DNA of 64,000 nucleotides from Pseudarthrobacter defluvii (GCF_030323865.1 NZ_CP066362.1:3844001-3908000); one strand, 5' to 3'; counted from the stretch's first letter, positions 1-8,669 are shown. Notes: generated from the letters alone by a model not told the origin. Numbers and translations are program-made.

Positions 1-1980
1 AGCGCCCTGCAGGGCAAACACCAGGGCGATGCCATACCCGGTCACTGACACCATCAGGACTGCAAGGAAGCGTTTGTTCGCCTTGACGGCCGCAAGCGCG
101 CCGATCACGATCCCCGCGCCCGCCACGAGCTGCAACGGGGAGTTGGGATCCACCAGGTAGATGTTCTGCGGCATGGCGCTGCCGCCCAGCAGGATGGCCA
201 CGAGCGGCAGGACGAAGGCCACGCTGAGGATCACGGCAAGGTAGAAGTACAGGGAACCGCGCTGGGTGCGCCCGGTGATCCACACTGCAACATCGTCCAG
301 GGCCCCGATGGTCAGCTGGTAGGCGCGGTCGCCGTCCACCCACGCCGGGACCAGCGACTGGGCCCGGGCCACCGCGTTGCGGCCAAAGTACATGGCGGCG
401 CCCAGCACGAAGGTGAGGGCTGTCAGCCCAAGCGCCGGAGTGAGGCCATGCCACAGCGCAAGGTGCCCTGCCTGCTCGGCCGGAGTGCCGGCGTCGGGCG
501 CTGTGGACGCGAAAAGCGCGGCGTACGGCTGGATCCATGCGTCCACCGGAACCGGCCAAAGCCCATAAACGATGGTGAGGAGGCTGAGGATGGCGGGAGC
601 GGCAAGGAAGGAGGGCGTGATCGCCTTGAACGGGGTGGGGTCGATGCCTGGCTTGACGGCAAAGGCACCCCACATGAAGCGGGCGCTGTAGGCAAAGGTG
701 AGGATGGAACCCAGCACCAGCCCCACCAGGACCACCAGGCCCCACGGTCCGGAGTGCGGCTCCTTGGCGTGGTGCACGAAAGCTTCCAGCACCGATTCCT
801 TGGCCACGAAGCCGCCCAGCAGCGGAATGCCCGCCATGGACGCGGCACCGACTGCAGCCACGATGCCCAAAGCGCGTGAGGAGCGGAAGACGCCGGACAG
901 CTTGCGCACGTCCCGGGTTCCGGACTGGTGGTCGATGATGCCCACCACCAGGAAGAGCGTGGCCTTGAACAGGCCGTGGGCAAGCAGCATGGCCAGGCCC
1001 GCCAGCGCGGCGTCGGGCGTTCCCAGACCCACCACCATGGTGAGGAAGCCCAGCTGGCTGACGGTGCCGTAGGCAAGGATCAGCTTGATGTCGGTTTGCC
1101 GCAGCGCCCGGTAGCCGCCCACCAGCATGGTGGCCAGGCCCAGCCCCAGGACAACGGGCTGCCAATAGGCAGTCTCCGAAAAGCCTGGCGCGAGCCGCGC
1201 CACCAGATAGATGCCGGCCTTAACCATGGCGGCGGCATGCAGGTAGGCGCTGACGGGAGTGGGCGCGGCCATGGCGCCGGGCAGCCAGAAGTGGAACGGG
1301 ACCAGCGCGGACTTGGTGATGGCACCCACCAGGATGAGGACGACGGCGGCGCTCACCAGGGCGGCCGACGGGCCGGTTGCGAGCGCAGCAGCTTGCTCCA
1401 GGATGCCGGAAATGCGGTAGGTCCCGGCGGTGTAGCCAAGCATGATGAGGCCCACCAGCATGGCCAGGCCTCCGGCGGTGGTGACCATCAGGGCCTGGAG
1501 GGCGGAGCGGCGGGCGGCAAGCCTGGTCCTGGCGAAGCCGATCAGCAGGTAGGACAGGATGGTGGTCAGTTCCCAGAAAATGAACAGCAGCAGGAGGTCA
1601 TCCGCTGTGACCAGGCCGAACATGGCGCCGGCAAAGGCCAGCAGTTGGGCGCCGAACGCACCCAGGTCCTGGTCCCTCCGTTTGAAGTACCGCGCGCAGT
1701 AGACCAGCACCAGGGAGCCGACGCCGAGCACCAGGAGGGACATTACCCAGGCCAGCGCGTCCATGCGGAAGGCCAGTTCCAAGTGGAGGCTGGGGATCCA
1801 TTCGAAGGTCTCGGTGATGGTTCCCGGACCGGAATAGATGGGGCCGTGCTGGAACATCAGCCAGCCGAAGGAAACCGCGGGAACTGCCGCCAGCGCGTAA
1901 AAGGCGTTGCGGCCCCAAACCCGGAAAAGGAAGGGCGCGAGGACAGCCACCGAAAAGTGCACGGCAAGGACTGTGATCAC
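1..1980 (-). CDS. mrpA: Na+/H+ antiporter subunit A (MrpA/MnhA), C-terminus cut off by window edge
   Basis: The reverse strand is open for 660 codons from a GTG at 1980 to base 1 and reads as a multi-spanning membrane protein of the NuoL/MrpA family. It is the largest subunit of the Mrp Na+(K+)/H+ antiporter, which exchanges cytoplasmic cations for protons at the cell membrane. Family-typical stretches include LFIFWELTTILSYLLIGF, ITKSALVPFHFWLPGAMAAP with the following TPVSAYLHAAAMVKAGIYL, and GGYRALRQTDIKLILAYGTVSQ, which carry the conserved Glu and Lys residues of the proton channels. Actinobacterial MrpA is usually about 950-1000 residues with an MrpB-like tail, so about a third is outside the window, and mrpC-G would be expected beyond base 1. 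Start choice: GTG followed by ITVLAVHFSVAVLAPFLF, a hydrophobic first helix. Confident family call; subunit letter inferred from length and helix content. Confidence 0.9.
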   Translation of the reverse strand, partial: MITVLAVHFSVAVLAPFLFRVWGRNAFYALAAVPAVSFGWLMFQHGPIYSGPGTITETFEWIPSLHLELAFRMDALAWVMSLLVLGVGSLVLVYCARYFKRRDQDLGAFGAQLLAFAGAMFGLVTADDLLLLFIFWELTTILSYLLIGFARTRLAARRSALQALMVTTAGGLAMLVGLIMLGYTAGTYRISGILEQAAALATGPSAALVSAAVVLILVGAITKSALVPFHFWLPGAMAAPTPVSAYLHAAAMVKAGIYLVARLAPGFSETAYWQPVVLGLGLATMLVGGYRALRQTDIKLILAYGTVSQLGFLTMVVGLGTPDAALAGLAMLLAHGLFKATLFLVVGIIDHQSGTRDVRKLSGVFRSSRALGIVAAVGAASMAGIPLLGGFVAKESVLEAFVHHAKEPHSGPWGLVVLVGLVLGSILTFAYSARFMWGAFAVKPGIDPTPFKAITPSFLAAPAILSLLTIVYGLWPVPVDAWIQPYAALFASTAPDAGTPAEQAGHLALWHGLTPALGLTALTFVLGAAMYFGRNAVARAQSLVPAWVDGDRAYQLTIGALDDVAVWITGRTQRGSLYFYLAVILSVAFVLPLVAILLGGSAMPQNIYLVDPNSPLQLVAGAGIVIGALAAVKANKRFLAVLMVSVTGYGIALVFALQGA

Positions 1981-2162
1981 TGGATTCTCCGCAACGTCAG
2001 GGATTCGATTGTCAAAAGTTGGAGCAGGCGGCAAAAAAGTAAGGTTCGGGAGGGCCCAGTTTACCAAGGTAGGTGCGCTATCCTTCACCCCTCACTGGCC
2101 CGCAACGGGCAGAATCCCCGGCAGCACGGGCCCACGCTCCCCCGGGTGTTCGCCGTCGGCGG

Positions 2163-2178
2163 ATACGATGCATCGTAT
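2163..2178. promoter_or_regulatory. 16-bp perfect palindrome overlapping a -10 box and MFS start codon
   Basis: ATACGATGCATCGTAT is its own reverse complement. Its left half contains TACGAT (2164-2169), a good actinobacterial -10 hexamer lying 7 nt before the ATG at 2177. That spacing would give a leaderless transcript beginning at the start codon, with a repressor-sized palindrome sitting on it. The operator role is inferred. Confidence 0.45.
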
Positions 2179-3580
2179 GAACAGCGCCAGCGCGCCGGGG
2201 GCAATGCAGCCGGCCTCGGAACTCGAAGCCGAAACCCCCTCGTCCAGCAAGGGCCGCATCTTGGCCTGGGCCTCCTGGGACTGGGGTTCGGCGGCCTTCA
2301 ACGCAGTGATGACCACCTTCGTCTTCACCGTCTACCTGACGTCCAAGGCCTTCGGCGGCGAGGACAGCGCGTCCGCCGTGCTGGGCGCGGCCCTGGCCGT
2401 GGGCGGATTCGCCATCGCGCTGCTGGCACCCGTGACGGGCCAGCGCTCCGACGCGGGCGGCAGGCGAAAGCTGTGGCTGGGAGTGAACTCAGCCGCCGTC
2501 GCCGTCCTCACGGCCCTGTGCTTCTTCGTGTTCCCGCGCCCGGAGTTCCTGCTCCTCGGCGCATGCCTGATCGCGCTGGGCAACGTGTTCTTCGAATTCG
2601 CCGGCGTCAACTACAACGCCATGCTGGCCCAGGTTTCCACGCCGCAGAACATCGGAAAGGTCAGCGGCTTCGGCTGGGGCGCAGGCTACCTGGGCGGCAT
2701 CGTGGCCCTCCTGATCGTCCTGCAACTGTTCGTCCAGCCCGCCTTTGACTGGTTCGGTGCGTCCACCCGGGACAGCCTCAACATCCGGCTCGTGGCCGTC
2801 TTCTCCGCCCTGTGGTTCTTCGTCTTCGCCCTTCCTGTCCTGTTCGCCGTCCCAGAGCTTCCGCGGACCACCCAAGCCACGCGCCTGGGTTTCCTTGCCA
2901 GCTACGGCCTGTTGTTCCGGCGGATCAAGGCCATCTACGCCACCAGCCCGCACACCATCTATTTCCTGCTGGCCAGCGCCGTATTCCGTGACGGGCTCGC
3001 CGCCGTCTTCACCTTCGGCGGGATCATCGCTGCCGGCACCTTTGGCTTTGCCCTGTCCCAGGTGATCTTCTTCGCCATCTTCGGGAACGTGGTGGCGGCC
3101 ATCGGCGCGATGCTCGGCGGGTTCCTGGACGACAAGGCGGGTCCCAAGGCGGTCATCACCGGCTCGTTGGTGGGACTCCTCATTGCCGGCACCGCCATCC
3201 TGGTCCTTGGCAACGGAACATATTCCCTTTTTGGAATGCAGTGGGCCGGCAGCACCACGTTCTGGGTGTTCGGGCTGTTCCTTTGCCTGTTCGTGGGACC
3301 GGCCCAGTCCTCGTCCCGGGCGTACCTGGCTCGGCTCGCGCCACACGGGGAATCCGGCGAGCTCTTCGGCCTGTATGCCACCACCGGCCGGGCCGTCAGC
3401 TTCCTGGCGCCCGCCCTGTTCACACTCTGCATCACCCTGGCAACCCCGCTGGTGCCTGCCGGCCAGGCACAGCGGTGGGGCATCCTGGGCATCATGTTGG
3501 TCCTCCTGGCCGGACTCCTGGTGCTGCTCCCGGTGAAGTCACCAGCAAAGGCGCCCGTCGCCGTCGTACCCGCCAACTAA
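2177..3580 (+). CDS. MFS transporter, UMF1/Atg22-like family
   Basis: A 467-residue, 12-helix major facilitator protein. The N-terminal SWDWGSAAFNAVMTTFVF and the motif around GVNYNAMLAQVSTPQNIGKV (an early -NA-L--v--p---g--SG-GWG pattern, followed by SGFGWGAGYLGGI) are typical of the UMF1/Atg22-like subfamily, whose bacterial members have poorly defined substrates. A second ATG exists at 2168 and the frame is open further upstream to 1907. I prefer 2177 because residues before it look non-coding and because a TACGAT -10 box sits exactly 7 nt before it, suggesting leaderless translation. It is divergent from mrpA, with about 200 bp between the starts. Substrate unknown; export of small organic or amino-acid-like compounds is possible. 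Confidence 0.85.
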   Translation: MNSASAPGAMQPASELEAETPSSSKGRILAWASWDWGSAAFNAVMTTFVFTVYLTSKAFGGEDSASAVLGAALAVGGFAIALLAPVTGQRSDAGGRRKLWLGVNSAAVAVLTALCFFVFPRPEFLLLGACLIALGNVFFEFAGVNYNAMLAQVSTPQNIGKVSGFGWGAGYLGGIVALLIVLQLFVQPAFDWFGASTRDSLNIRLVAVFSALWFFVFALPVLFAVPELPRTTQATRLGFLASYGLLFRRIKAIYATSPHTIYFLLASAVFRDGLAAVFTFGGIIAAGTFGFALSQVIFFAIFGNVVAAIGAMLGGFLDDKAGPKAVITGSLVGLLIAGTAILVLGNGTYSLFGMQWAGSTTFWVFGLFLCLFVGPAQSSSRAYLARLAPHGESGELFGLYATTGRAVSFLAPALFTLCITLATPLVPAGQAQRWGILGIMLVLLAGLLVLLPVKSPAKAPVAVVPAN

Positions 3581-3644
3581 GAGGACCGTTCCAGTCCGGC
3601 TCCGGCACTCCGCCAAGCAGGGCAACGCAGACTAGGCTGGACCC

Positions 3645-4127
3645 ATGAACGTGGACGAAACGAACCTTCCGGGCCTGGGCCTCCGGAAGGACTTCATGAC
3701 CGCCTCCGGACGCCGCATCGGCGTAGTGGAGCGGCGGGAAGGCCAGACGGAACTCATCGTTTCCACCTGGGACGATCCCGATACCTGCCAGGCGTCGATT
3801 CCGCTTACCAGCGACGAAGCAGCCACCCTTGGCAACCTCCTGGGCGGCACGCACCTGGCCATGAAGCTCGCGGAGGAGCACAAGGACGTCCCGGGGATTG
3901 TCACCCGGCAGTTCTCCATCGCCGCCGACTCGCCGTTCCAGAACCAGCCCATGGGCAAGGCGTCCATCCGCACCCGGAGCGGCGTCTCCATCGTTGCCAT
4001 CATGCGCGAGGGTGAGGTGCTGCCATCGCCCGGGCCCGACGTCGTCCTCCACCCCGGTGACCTGCTGGTGGCAGTGGGCACCCAGGAAGGCCTCGACTCG
4101 GCGGCCTATATCCTGCGCCACGGCTAG
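3645..4127 (+). CDS. K+/H+ antiporter regulatory subunit, KhtT-like (RCK_C/TrkA-C domain)
   Basis: A 160-residue soluble protein. The C-terminal 80 residues form a TrkA-C/RCK_C module (FSIAADSPFQNQPMGKASIR ... VSIVAIMREGEVLPSPGPDV ... LHPGDLLVAVGTQEGLD), the nucleotide- or ligand-sensing domain that gates cation channels and antiporters. The N-terminal half matches the regulator-specific domain of Bacillus KhtT. The gene stops 5 nt before the antiporter gene at 4133, so the two are surely co-transcribed and probably translated together. Expected role: cytosolic gate of the downstream CPA2 antiporter, responding in KhtT to pH and cyclic di-AMP; the ligand here is not visible from sequence. High confidence for family, moderate for ligand. 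Confidence 0.88.
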   Translation: MNVDETNLPGLGLRKDFMTASGRRIGVVERREGQTELIVSTWDDPDTCQASIPLTSDEAATLGNLLGGTHLAMKLAEEHKDVPGIVTRQFSIAADSPFQNQPMGKASIRTRSGVSIVAIMREGEVLPSPGPDVVLHPGDLLVAVGTQEGLDSAAYILRHG

Positions 4128-4132
4128 CTCCC

Positions 4133-5314
4133 ATGGACCCGTTGGCCCAGACCCTCGTTGAACTGGGGGCCGTTGTGTTCTGCCTCGGCCTCCTGGCCAG
4201 GCTGGCCGGACGGATCGGCATGTCGCCCATCCCGTTCTACCTGCTGGGCGGACTGGCCTTCGGCGCCGGCGGCATCATCAAGCTCGAGGGCATGCACGAG
4301 TTCGCCCATCTCTCCGGCGAGATCGGCGTCATCCTGCTCCTGCTTATGCTCGGGCTGGAATATACGGCTGCTGAACTTTTCACCGGGCTGCGCCGTTCGT
4401 GGCAGGCCGGCATCCTGGACCTAGTCCTGAACTTCCTGCCCGGGGCCGGGCTCGCCCTGCTCCTGGGCTGGGGCGGCGTGGGTGCCATGGTCATGGGCGG
4501 GGTCACCTACATCTCTTCCTCGGGCATCGCCGCAAAGGTCATCACGGACCTGGGCCGGCTCGGAAACCGCGAAACACCCGTGGTGCTCTCCATCCTGGTG
4601 TTCGAGGACCTGGCCATGGCGGTCTACCTGCCCATCCTCACGGCCACGCTGGCCGGGGTCAGTTTCCTGGGCGGGCTGACCACGGTGGGGATTGCCCTGG
4701 CGGTGGTCAGCGTGGTCCTGATGGTGGCGCTGCGGCACGGGCACCACGTGTCCAAGGCCGTCCACAGCGAGAACTCCGAAGTCTTCCTGCTCAACGTCCT
4801 GGGCGCCGCCCTGCTGGTGGCGGGCGTAGCGTCCGCCATGCAGGTCTCCGCGGCAGTGGGTGCCTTCATGCTGGGCATCGCCATCTCAGGCGCCACCGCG
4901 CACAACGCCACCCGGATCCTTGAGCCGCTGCGGGACCTGTTTGCCGCGATCTTCTTTGTGGCATTCGGGCTCAACACGGACCCCACCTCCATTCCGCCGG
5001 TCCTGGGCTGGGCCCTGGTCCTGGCGGTGGCCACGGCGGGCACCAAGATGATCACCGGGATCTGGGCCGCCAGGCAGGCCGGGATCGCCCGGCCCGGCCG
5101 TTTCCGGGCGGGCGCCGCCCTGGTGGCCCGCGGCGAATTCTCCATTGTGATTGCCGGCCTGGCTGTTGCCTCGGGGGCGGTTCCGCATGACCTCGCGGCG
5201 CTGGCCACCGCCTACGTACTGCTGATGGCGGTGTTGGGCCCGCTGGCCGCGCGGTACGTGGAACCGCTGGCCAAGCCGTTCATCCGGCCGGCCCAAGTGG
5301 CCCCGCAGCTTTAG
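4133..5314 (+). CDS. K+(cation)/H+ antiporter, CPA2 family, KhtU-like
   Basis: A 393-residue integral membrane protein with about 12 helices, of the KefB/KhtU (CPA2) type. Visible family features are LLGGLAFGAGG near residue 37, LLMLGLEYTAAELFTGLRRS near residue 65, YISSSGIAAKVITDLGRLGN near residue 125, the discontinuous-helix stretch VLSILVFEDLAMAVYLP around residue 145 with the ion-binding Glu-Asp pair, and GAALVARGEFSIVIAGLA near residue 325. No C-terminal TrkA-N domain is present; the regulatory domain is encoded by the separate upstream gene 5 nt away. Probable function is efflux of K+ or related cations in exchange for protons at the cell membrane. It ends about 75 bp before the convergent dcd gene. 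Confidence 0.88.
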   Translation: MDPLAQTLVELGAVVFCLGLLARLAGRIGMSPIPFYLLGGLAFGAGGIIKLEGMHEFAHLSGEIGVILLLLMLGLEYTAAELFTGLRRSWQAGILDLVLNFLPGAGLALLLGWGGVGAMVMGGVTYISSSGIAAKVITDLGRLGNRETPVVLSILVFEDLAMAVYLPILTATLAGVSFLGGLTTVGIALAVVSVVLMVALRHGHHVSKAVHSENSEVFLLNVLGAALLVAGVASAMQVSAAVGAFMLGIAISGATAHNATRILEPLRDLFAAIFFVAFGLNTDPTSIPPVLGWALVLAVATAGTKMITGIWAARQAGIARPGRFRAGAALVARGEFSIVIAGLAVASGAVPHDLAALATAYVLLMAVLGPLAARYVEPLAKPFIRPAQVAPQL

Positions 5315-5388
5315 GCGGCCGAGGGCCTTAGGGCGCGCAGGAGTTCTAAGCGCCGTAGCTTTAGGCGCGCCGCTACCGGGTGGTGCTG

Positions 5389-5964
5389 CTAGATGCTGGT
5401 GCGGTGGAAGTTCAGGTGGCTGCGGCTGGCGGTGGGGCCGCGCTGGCCCTGGTACCGGTTTCCGTACTCCCCCTGGCCGTACGGGTACTCCGCGGCCGAA
5501 CTCAGCCGGAAGAAGCAGAGCTGGCCAATCTTCATGCCCGGCCACAGCTTGATGGGCAGCGTTGCCATGTTGGACAGCTCAAGGGTGACGTGGCCGGAAA
5601 AGCCGGGGTCGATGAAACCTGCAGTGGAGTGCGTCAGCAGGCCCAGCCGGCCCAGCGATGATTTGCCTTCCAAGCGGGCCGCGATGTCATCGGGCAGCGT
5701 CACGGTCTCATAGGTGGAACCCAGGACGAACTCCCCCGGATGCAGGATAAAGGCCTCGTCCTGCTCCACTTCCACCAGCCGCGTCAGCTCGGGCTGCTCC
5801 TGTGCCGGATCGATGTGCGCGTACTTGTGGTTGTCGAACAACCGGAAGAACTTGTCGATCCGGACATCCACGGACGACGGCTGGACCATCGCCGGATCGT
5901 ACGGTTCAAGCACGATCCGCTCGGAATCAATTTCGGCACGAATGTCGCGGTCAGAGATCAGCAC
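5389..5964 (-). CDS. dcd: dCTP deaminase
   Basis: A 191-residue protein matching Dcd over its full length. Dcd deaminates dCTP on the way to dUMP for thymidylate synthesis; actinobacterial enzymes are often the bifunctional dUMP-forming type. Catalytic blocks are visible: [20 protein letters not shown] with the substrate-binding Ser-Ser-Arg, and [13 protein letters not shown] with the essential Glu of the deaminase reaction, followed by [17 protein letters not shown]. The start is a GTG at 5964 preceded by GGGAC. It is a single gene, divergent from the CAP-domain protein and convergent with the antiporter gene. Whether it stops at dUTP or goes on to dUMP cannot be settled by motif reading alone. 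Confidence 0.95.
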   Translation of the reverse strand: MLISDRDIRAEIDSERIVLEPYDPAMVQPSSVDVRIDKFFRLFDNHKYAHIDPAQEQPELTRLVEVEQDEAFILHPGEFVLGSTYETVTLPDDIAARLEGKSSLGRLGLLTHSTAGFIDPGFSGHVTLELSNMATLPIKLWPGMKIGQLCFFRLSSAAEYPYGQGEYGNRYQGQRGPTASRSHLNFHRTSI

Positions 5965-6008
5965 CGTCCCAAATTACCGTATCGGTTATCCACAGCCACA
6001 CTTTCCCG

Positions 6009-6037
6009 TTGTTGCTGTGGCCTCCTGGGGCTAATGT
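6009..6037 (+). promoter_or_regulatory. Putative sigma-70-type promoter of the CAP-domain gene
   Basis: TTGTTG at 6009-6014, a 17-nt spacer, then TAATGT at 6032-6037. The inferred start site lies about 50 nt before the GTG start at 6095. Matches are by eye only. Confidence 0.4.
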
Positions 6038-6094
6038 TGCGAATGAAAGCCGCCGGAATGGTCTCCCGGATGGCGTAACAGAGCTGGGGATGTT

Positions 6095-7831
6095 GTGAAT
6101 AAATTAGTGGCACCGTCTTTTATTGGCGTGCTCTGTGCGTTGGCGTTGGTCTCTTCGTCCGCTGCCGCACCACCCGAACCGCTGCCGTTCGGCCAGGCGT
6201 CGGGCACGGCGAGCATCACGTTGCAGACCCCGCTGGTCCGCAGCGGCGGAACGTCAGCTCAGGCGGACCCGGCAGGCAAACTCACCCCTGCCGTGGACCC
6301 GGACATTCGCATCGCTTCCCCCCTGACCGGGCCAACCCCAGCACCGCAGCCTGCTCCCTCGACCGGCACGCCCGGCCCCGACGTCGCCCGTTCGTCCGAG
6401 GCAGGGGTTGCGCCTGCCACGGAAACGCTGTCGGCTCCGGAGGCCACTGCCGCTTCCACGCAGCCCACACCCCAAACGGCGTCCATCCCACCGCTGTGGG
6501 CACCAGACCAGGAACTGGCATCACCGTCCACAACACAGCTGCCGGCTCCCGAATCCGCTACCCTTTCCACCGAGGCACTGGTACCGGACAGCAACGCGTC
6601 CGCCGTCCTTACCGTCTTTAACAAGATCAACGAGTACCGGGTGGCCAACGGCCTGAACAAGGTCAAGTACCACCCCACGGTGGCCGGGATGTCGCAGGAA
6701 TGGTCGGACAGCATTGCCTCGCGTGAAGTGATCGAGCACCGGGCGAGTTTCTGGACCGATCCGCGCGCCCTGAACCCCAACAACGGCGCCGGCGAAGTCA
6801 TTGCCATCCGCACCGACCGCGACGCCGCCCAGCTCGTGGAGTGGTGGAAGGGATCGCCGGGCCACAACGCCATGCTTCTCGACCCGCGCTTCAACGTAAT
6901 GGGCGCCGGGATCTCCTACACGAACTCCACCTACCAGATCTGGGGTGTAGTGAACTTCTTCGGATACACCACACTGCCGGCAGGTACGCTCGATTCCCCG
7001 GGCGGCGCCGGGTCGGGCGGGGCTTTCCCGCCGCCGCCGCCAAGTCTGTGCGATGCACCCGTCAAGCACATGCCGCCCACCCTCAACCTCGCCGCCGCGG
7101 CAATCACCGGCCCGGCCGACCTCGTTTCCGTCGACTCCGCCGGCCAGCTGCTGAACCGGGCGTCCACCGGGCCCCGCACCTACGCCGCAGCCAAGGTCAT
7201 CGGATCCGGCTTTGGCGGAGCCAAGGAAGTCTTTGTCACCGACTGGGACCGGGACGGCGCCTATGACGTCCTGACGCAGTGGACCGGCGGCAACCTGACC
7301 CTGCACAGGGGCATCGCCAGTGGCGGGTTCCAGGCGCCCATCACCCTCGGAACAGGCGGCTGGAACACCCTGACCCTGGCGGTCGGTGGGTGGTGCGCCA
7401 ACAACCGGATGCCCCAGATCCTGGCGCTGGATGGCGCCGGCAACCTGTTCATGTATGCCAACAAGGGCACGGGGGATATCGCGGACCGGGTCACCATTGC
7501 CACGGGCGTCTACGCCTCCCGGCTCTCCATGGTGGACTACGACGCTGACGGCTTCCAGGACGTCCTGGCGTTGAAGACCGACGGCACCGTGCAGCTCTAC
7601 CGCGGGTGGGGCACCACCGCCGTTCGCGCTGAGGCCCGGCCCACCGTCGCGACGGGGTGGACAGATGTTACGGGAATCCGGGCGCTGCGCAATGTCACCG
7701 GACTGAATTCCACTGGCATAGCGCTTCGGCGGGCCAACGACACCGTGCAGTACTGGGACCTGACCTCGGGAAGCCTCGCGTCGCCGTCGAACATCGCCGG
7801 CCCCTGGGCCGGGCAACGGCTGGCGCAATAG
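6095..7831 (+). CDS. Secreted CAP/SCP-domain protein with C-terminal FG-GAP/VCBS-like repeats
   Basis: A 578-residue exported protein. Residues 1-25 are a signal peptide (VAPSFIGVLCALALVSSSAA) with likely cleavage after SAAA. Residues about 26-165 are a Pro/Ala/Thr-rich low-complexity spacer. Residues about 168-295 are a CAP (SCP/PR-1/Ag5) domain: the segment FNKINEYRVANGLNKVKYHP, the HRASFW histidine block, GAGEVIAIR, WWKGSPGHNAMLLDP and YQIWGVVNFFG. The remainder holds four or five short beta repeats with acidic DxDxDG-like loops (DWDRDGAYDVL, DYDADGFQDVL), an FG-GAP/VCBS-like propeller. Start is GTG 6095 with GGGGA 8 nt upstream. Bacterial CAP proteins have unclear functions (lipid binding, protease-like or surface roles); the propeller suggests binding to a surface or glycan. 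It is monocistronic. Confidence 0.82.
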   Translation: MNKLVAPSFIGVLCALALVSSSAAAPPEPLPFGQASGTASITLQTPLVRSGGTSAQADPAGKLTPAVDPDIRIASPLTGPTPAPQPAPSTGTPGPDVARSSEAGVAPATETLSAPEATAASTQPTPQTASIPPLWAPDQELASPSTTQLPAPESATLSTEALVPDSNASAVLTVFNKINEYRVANGLNKVKYHPTVAGMSQEWSDSIASREVIEHRASFWTDPRALNPNNGAGEVIAIRTDRDAAQLVEWWKGSPGHNAMLLDPRFNVMGAGISYTNSTYQIWGVVNFFGYTTLPAGTLDSPGGAGSGGAFPPPPPSLCDAPVKHMPPTLNLAAAAITGPADLVSVDSAGQLLNRASTGPRTYAAAKVIGSGFGGAKEVFVTDWDRDGAYDVLTQWTGGNLTLHRGIASGGFQAPITLGTGGWNTLTLAVGGWCANNRMPQILALDGAGNLFMYANKGTGDIADRVTIATGVYASRLSMVDYDADGFQDVLALKTDGTVQLYRGWGTTAVRAEARPTVATGWTDVTGIRALRNVTGLNSTGIALRRANDTVQYWDLTSGSLASPSNIAGPWAGQRLAQ

Positions 7832-7880
7832 GCCAAAGCCGGCAACCGAAACCCGGAACCCTGGCGCCCCTCAGCCGGCG

Positions 7881-8342
7881 TCAGATTGCGGGCTGCAGTT
7901 CCAGTACGTGCTTCAGCCGGTCCAGCTGGGCCACATCGGAGCAGACGCGGCGCTGCAGCATCCCGTCGAGAAACGTGAACGTGCTGAGGAAGCCGAAGCG
8001 GCCGCCGCGTTTCGCTTCCATGGAGAACCGCACGCGGGTCCCGGCGTCCTCGGTGCTGAGGTAGTAGCCGCCCCAGCGCGTTGCCGGGCCGGAGACAATG
8101 TGGAATTCTATTTCGGCCCCGGGCCGCACGTTGGTGATCTCCAGCTCGGCCGGGATGCTCAGGCCGGAGCGGCCGGCCACCATTTTGCGGTACAGCGCGC
8201 CGTTGGCATCGGCCGGGCCGTGCAGGAGCTTCACGCTCCGGACATCGCTGCGCCAGGCGGGAAGATTGGTCGCGTCAAGGAGGTATTGGTACACGGCCAT
8301 GGCGTCGCGTTCGATGAGGACCTCGTGCTCTGCGATTGCCAT
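7881..8342 (-). CDS. SRPBCC (START/polyketide-cyclase-like) family protein
   Basis: A 153-residue protein with the SRPBCC fold pattern: an opening strand (IAEHEVLIERDAMAVYQYLL), the DATNLPAWRSDVRSVKLL block, a central GAEIEFHIVSGPATRWGGYY strand pair and a long C-terminal helix ending in LDRLKHVLELQPAI. Such domains bind hydrophobic ligands; no enzymatic residues can be assigned. I use the ATG at 8342, which has AGGAAC 8 nt upstream, rather than an in-frame ATG 36 nt earlier. The 5' leader contains a potential structured RNA (8381-8453). Function unknown. Confidence 0.75.
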   Translation of the reverse strand: MAIAEHEVLIERDAMAVYQYLLDATNLPAWRSDVRSVKLLHGPADANGALYRKMVAGRSGLSIPAELEITNVRPGAEIEFHIVSGPATRWGGYYLSTEDAGTRVRFSMEAKRGGRFGFLSTFTFLDGMLQRRVCSDVAQLDRLKHVLELQPAI

Positions 8343-8380
8343 GAAAAAAGTTCCTGTGGTTGACGTCGGCTGCCGCAATA

Positions 8381-8453
8381 GCTGCCTCCCCCAAATGCGG
8401 CCGCTACCCGGATCAGGTTAGCCAGCGCTCACCGCCCGGACCTAGCAGGCAGC
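8381..8453 (-). promoter_or_regulatory. Possible structured 5' leader with TPP-riboswitch-like core motif
   Basis: On the reverse strand the segment is closed by a perfect 7-bp helix, GCTGCCT (8447-8453) with AGGCAGC (8381-8387). Inside, ACCTGATCCGGGTA (8405-8418) is identical to the 3' core of many TPP riboswitches. However, the partner CTGAGA element is absent and the GCG-AGGGA tail is degenerate, so this is either a divergent/decayed element or coincidence. It ends 38 nt before the SRPBCC start codon. Confidence 0.25.
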
Positions 8454-8595
8454 GCGGACGTTATTGAAGAGTTACTGGATGACGCCGCGGGTTGCATGGC
8501 CTGTTTCAAGGACACGACGCCGCTGCTTGCCGGGTTGGCGGGGAGCCCGGAGATCTGCGCTAAGCTAAGTTCTGCCCCGCTCAAGCGAGGGCGCT

Positions 8596-8669
8596 GCGGC
8601 TGTAGCTCAATGGTAGAGCGCTAGCTTCCCAAGCTTGATACGCGGGTTCGATTCCCGTCAGCCGCTCCA
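8596..8669 (+). tRNA. tRNA-Gly (anticodon CCC), CCA encoded
   Basis: Acceptor arms GCGGCTG (8596-8602) and CAGCCGC (8659-8665) pair perfectly over 7 bp. The D arm (TAGCTCAATGGTAGAGC), anticodon loop TTCCCAA giving anticodon CCC, T arm CGGGTTCGATTCCCG, discriminator T at 8666 and an encoded CCA (8667-8669) are all present. The anticodon stem has one U-U mismatch. It reads GGG glycine codons. Confidence 0.97.

Noticed and set aside
928..2748. 606-codon plus-strand frame spanning mrpA and the MFS start
   Set aside because: His/Gln/Gly-rich, runs antisense to mrpA and then out of frame through the MFS gene.
8405..8418. Functional TPP riboswitch
   Set aside because: Only the 3' core motif is present; CTGAGA and the canonical tail are missing and the downstream gene is not a thiamine gene. 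Kept only as a weak structured-leader finding.
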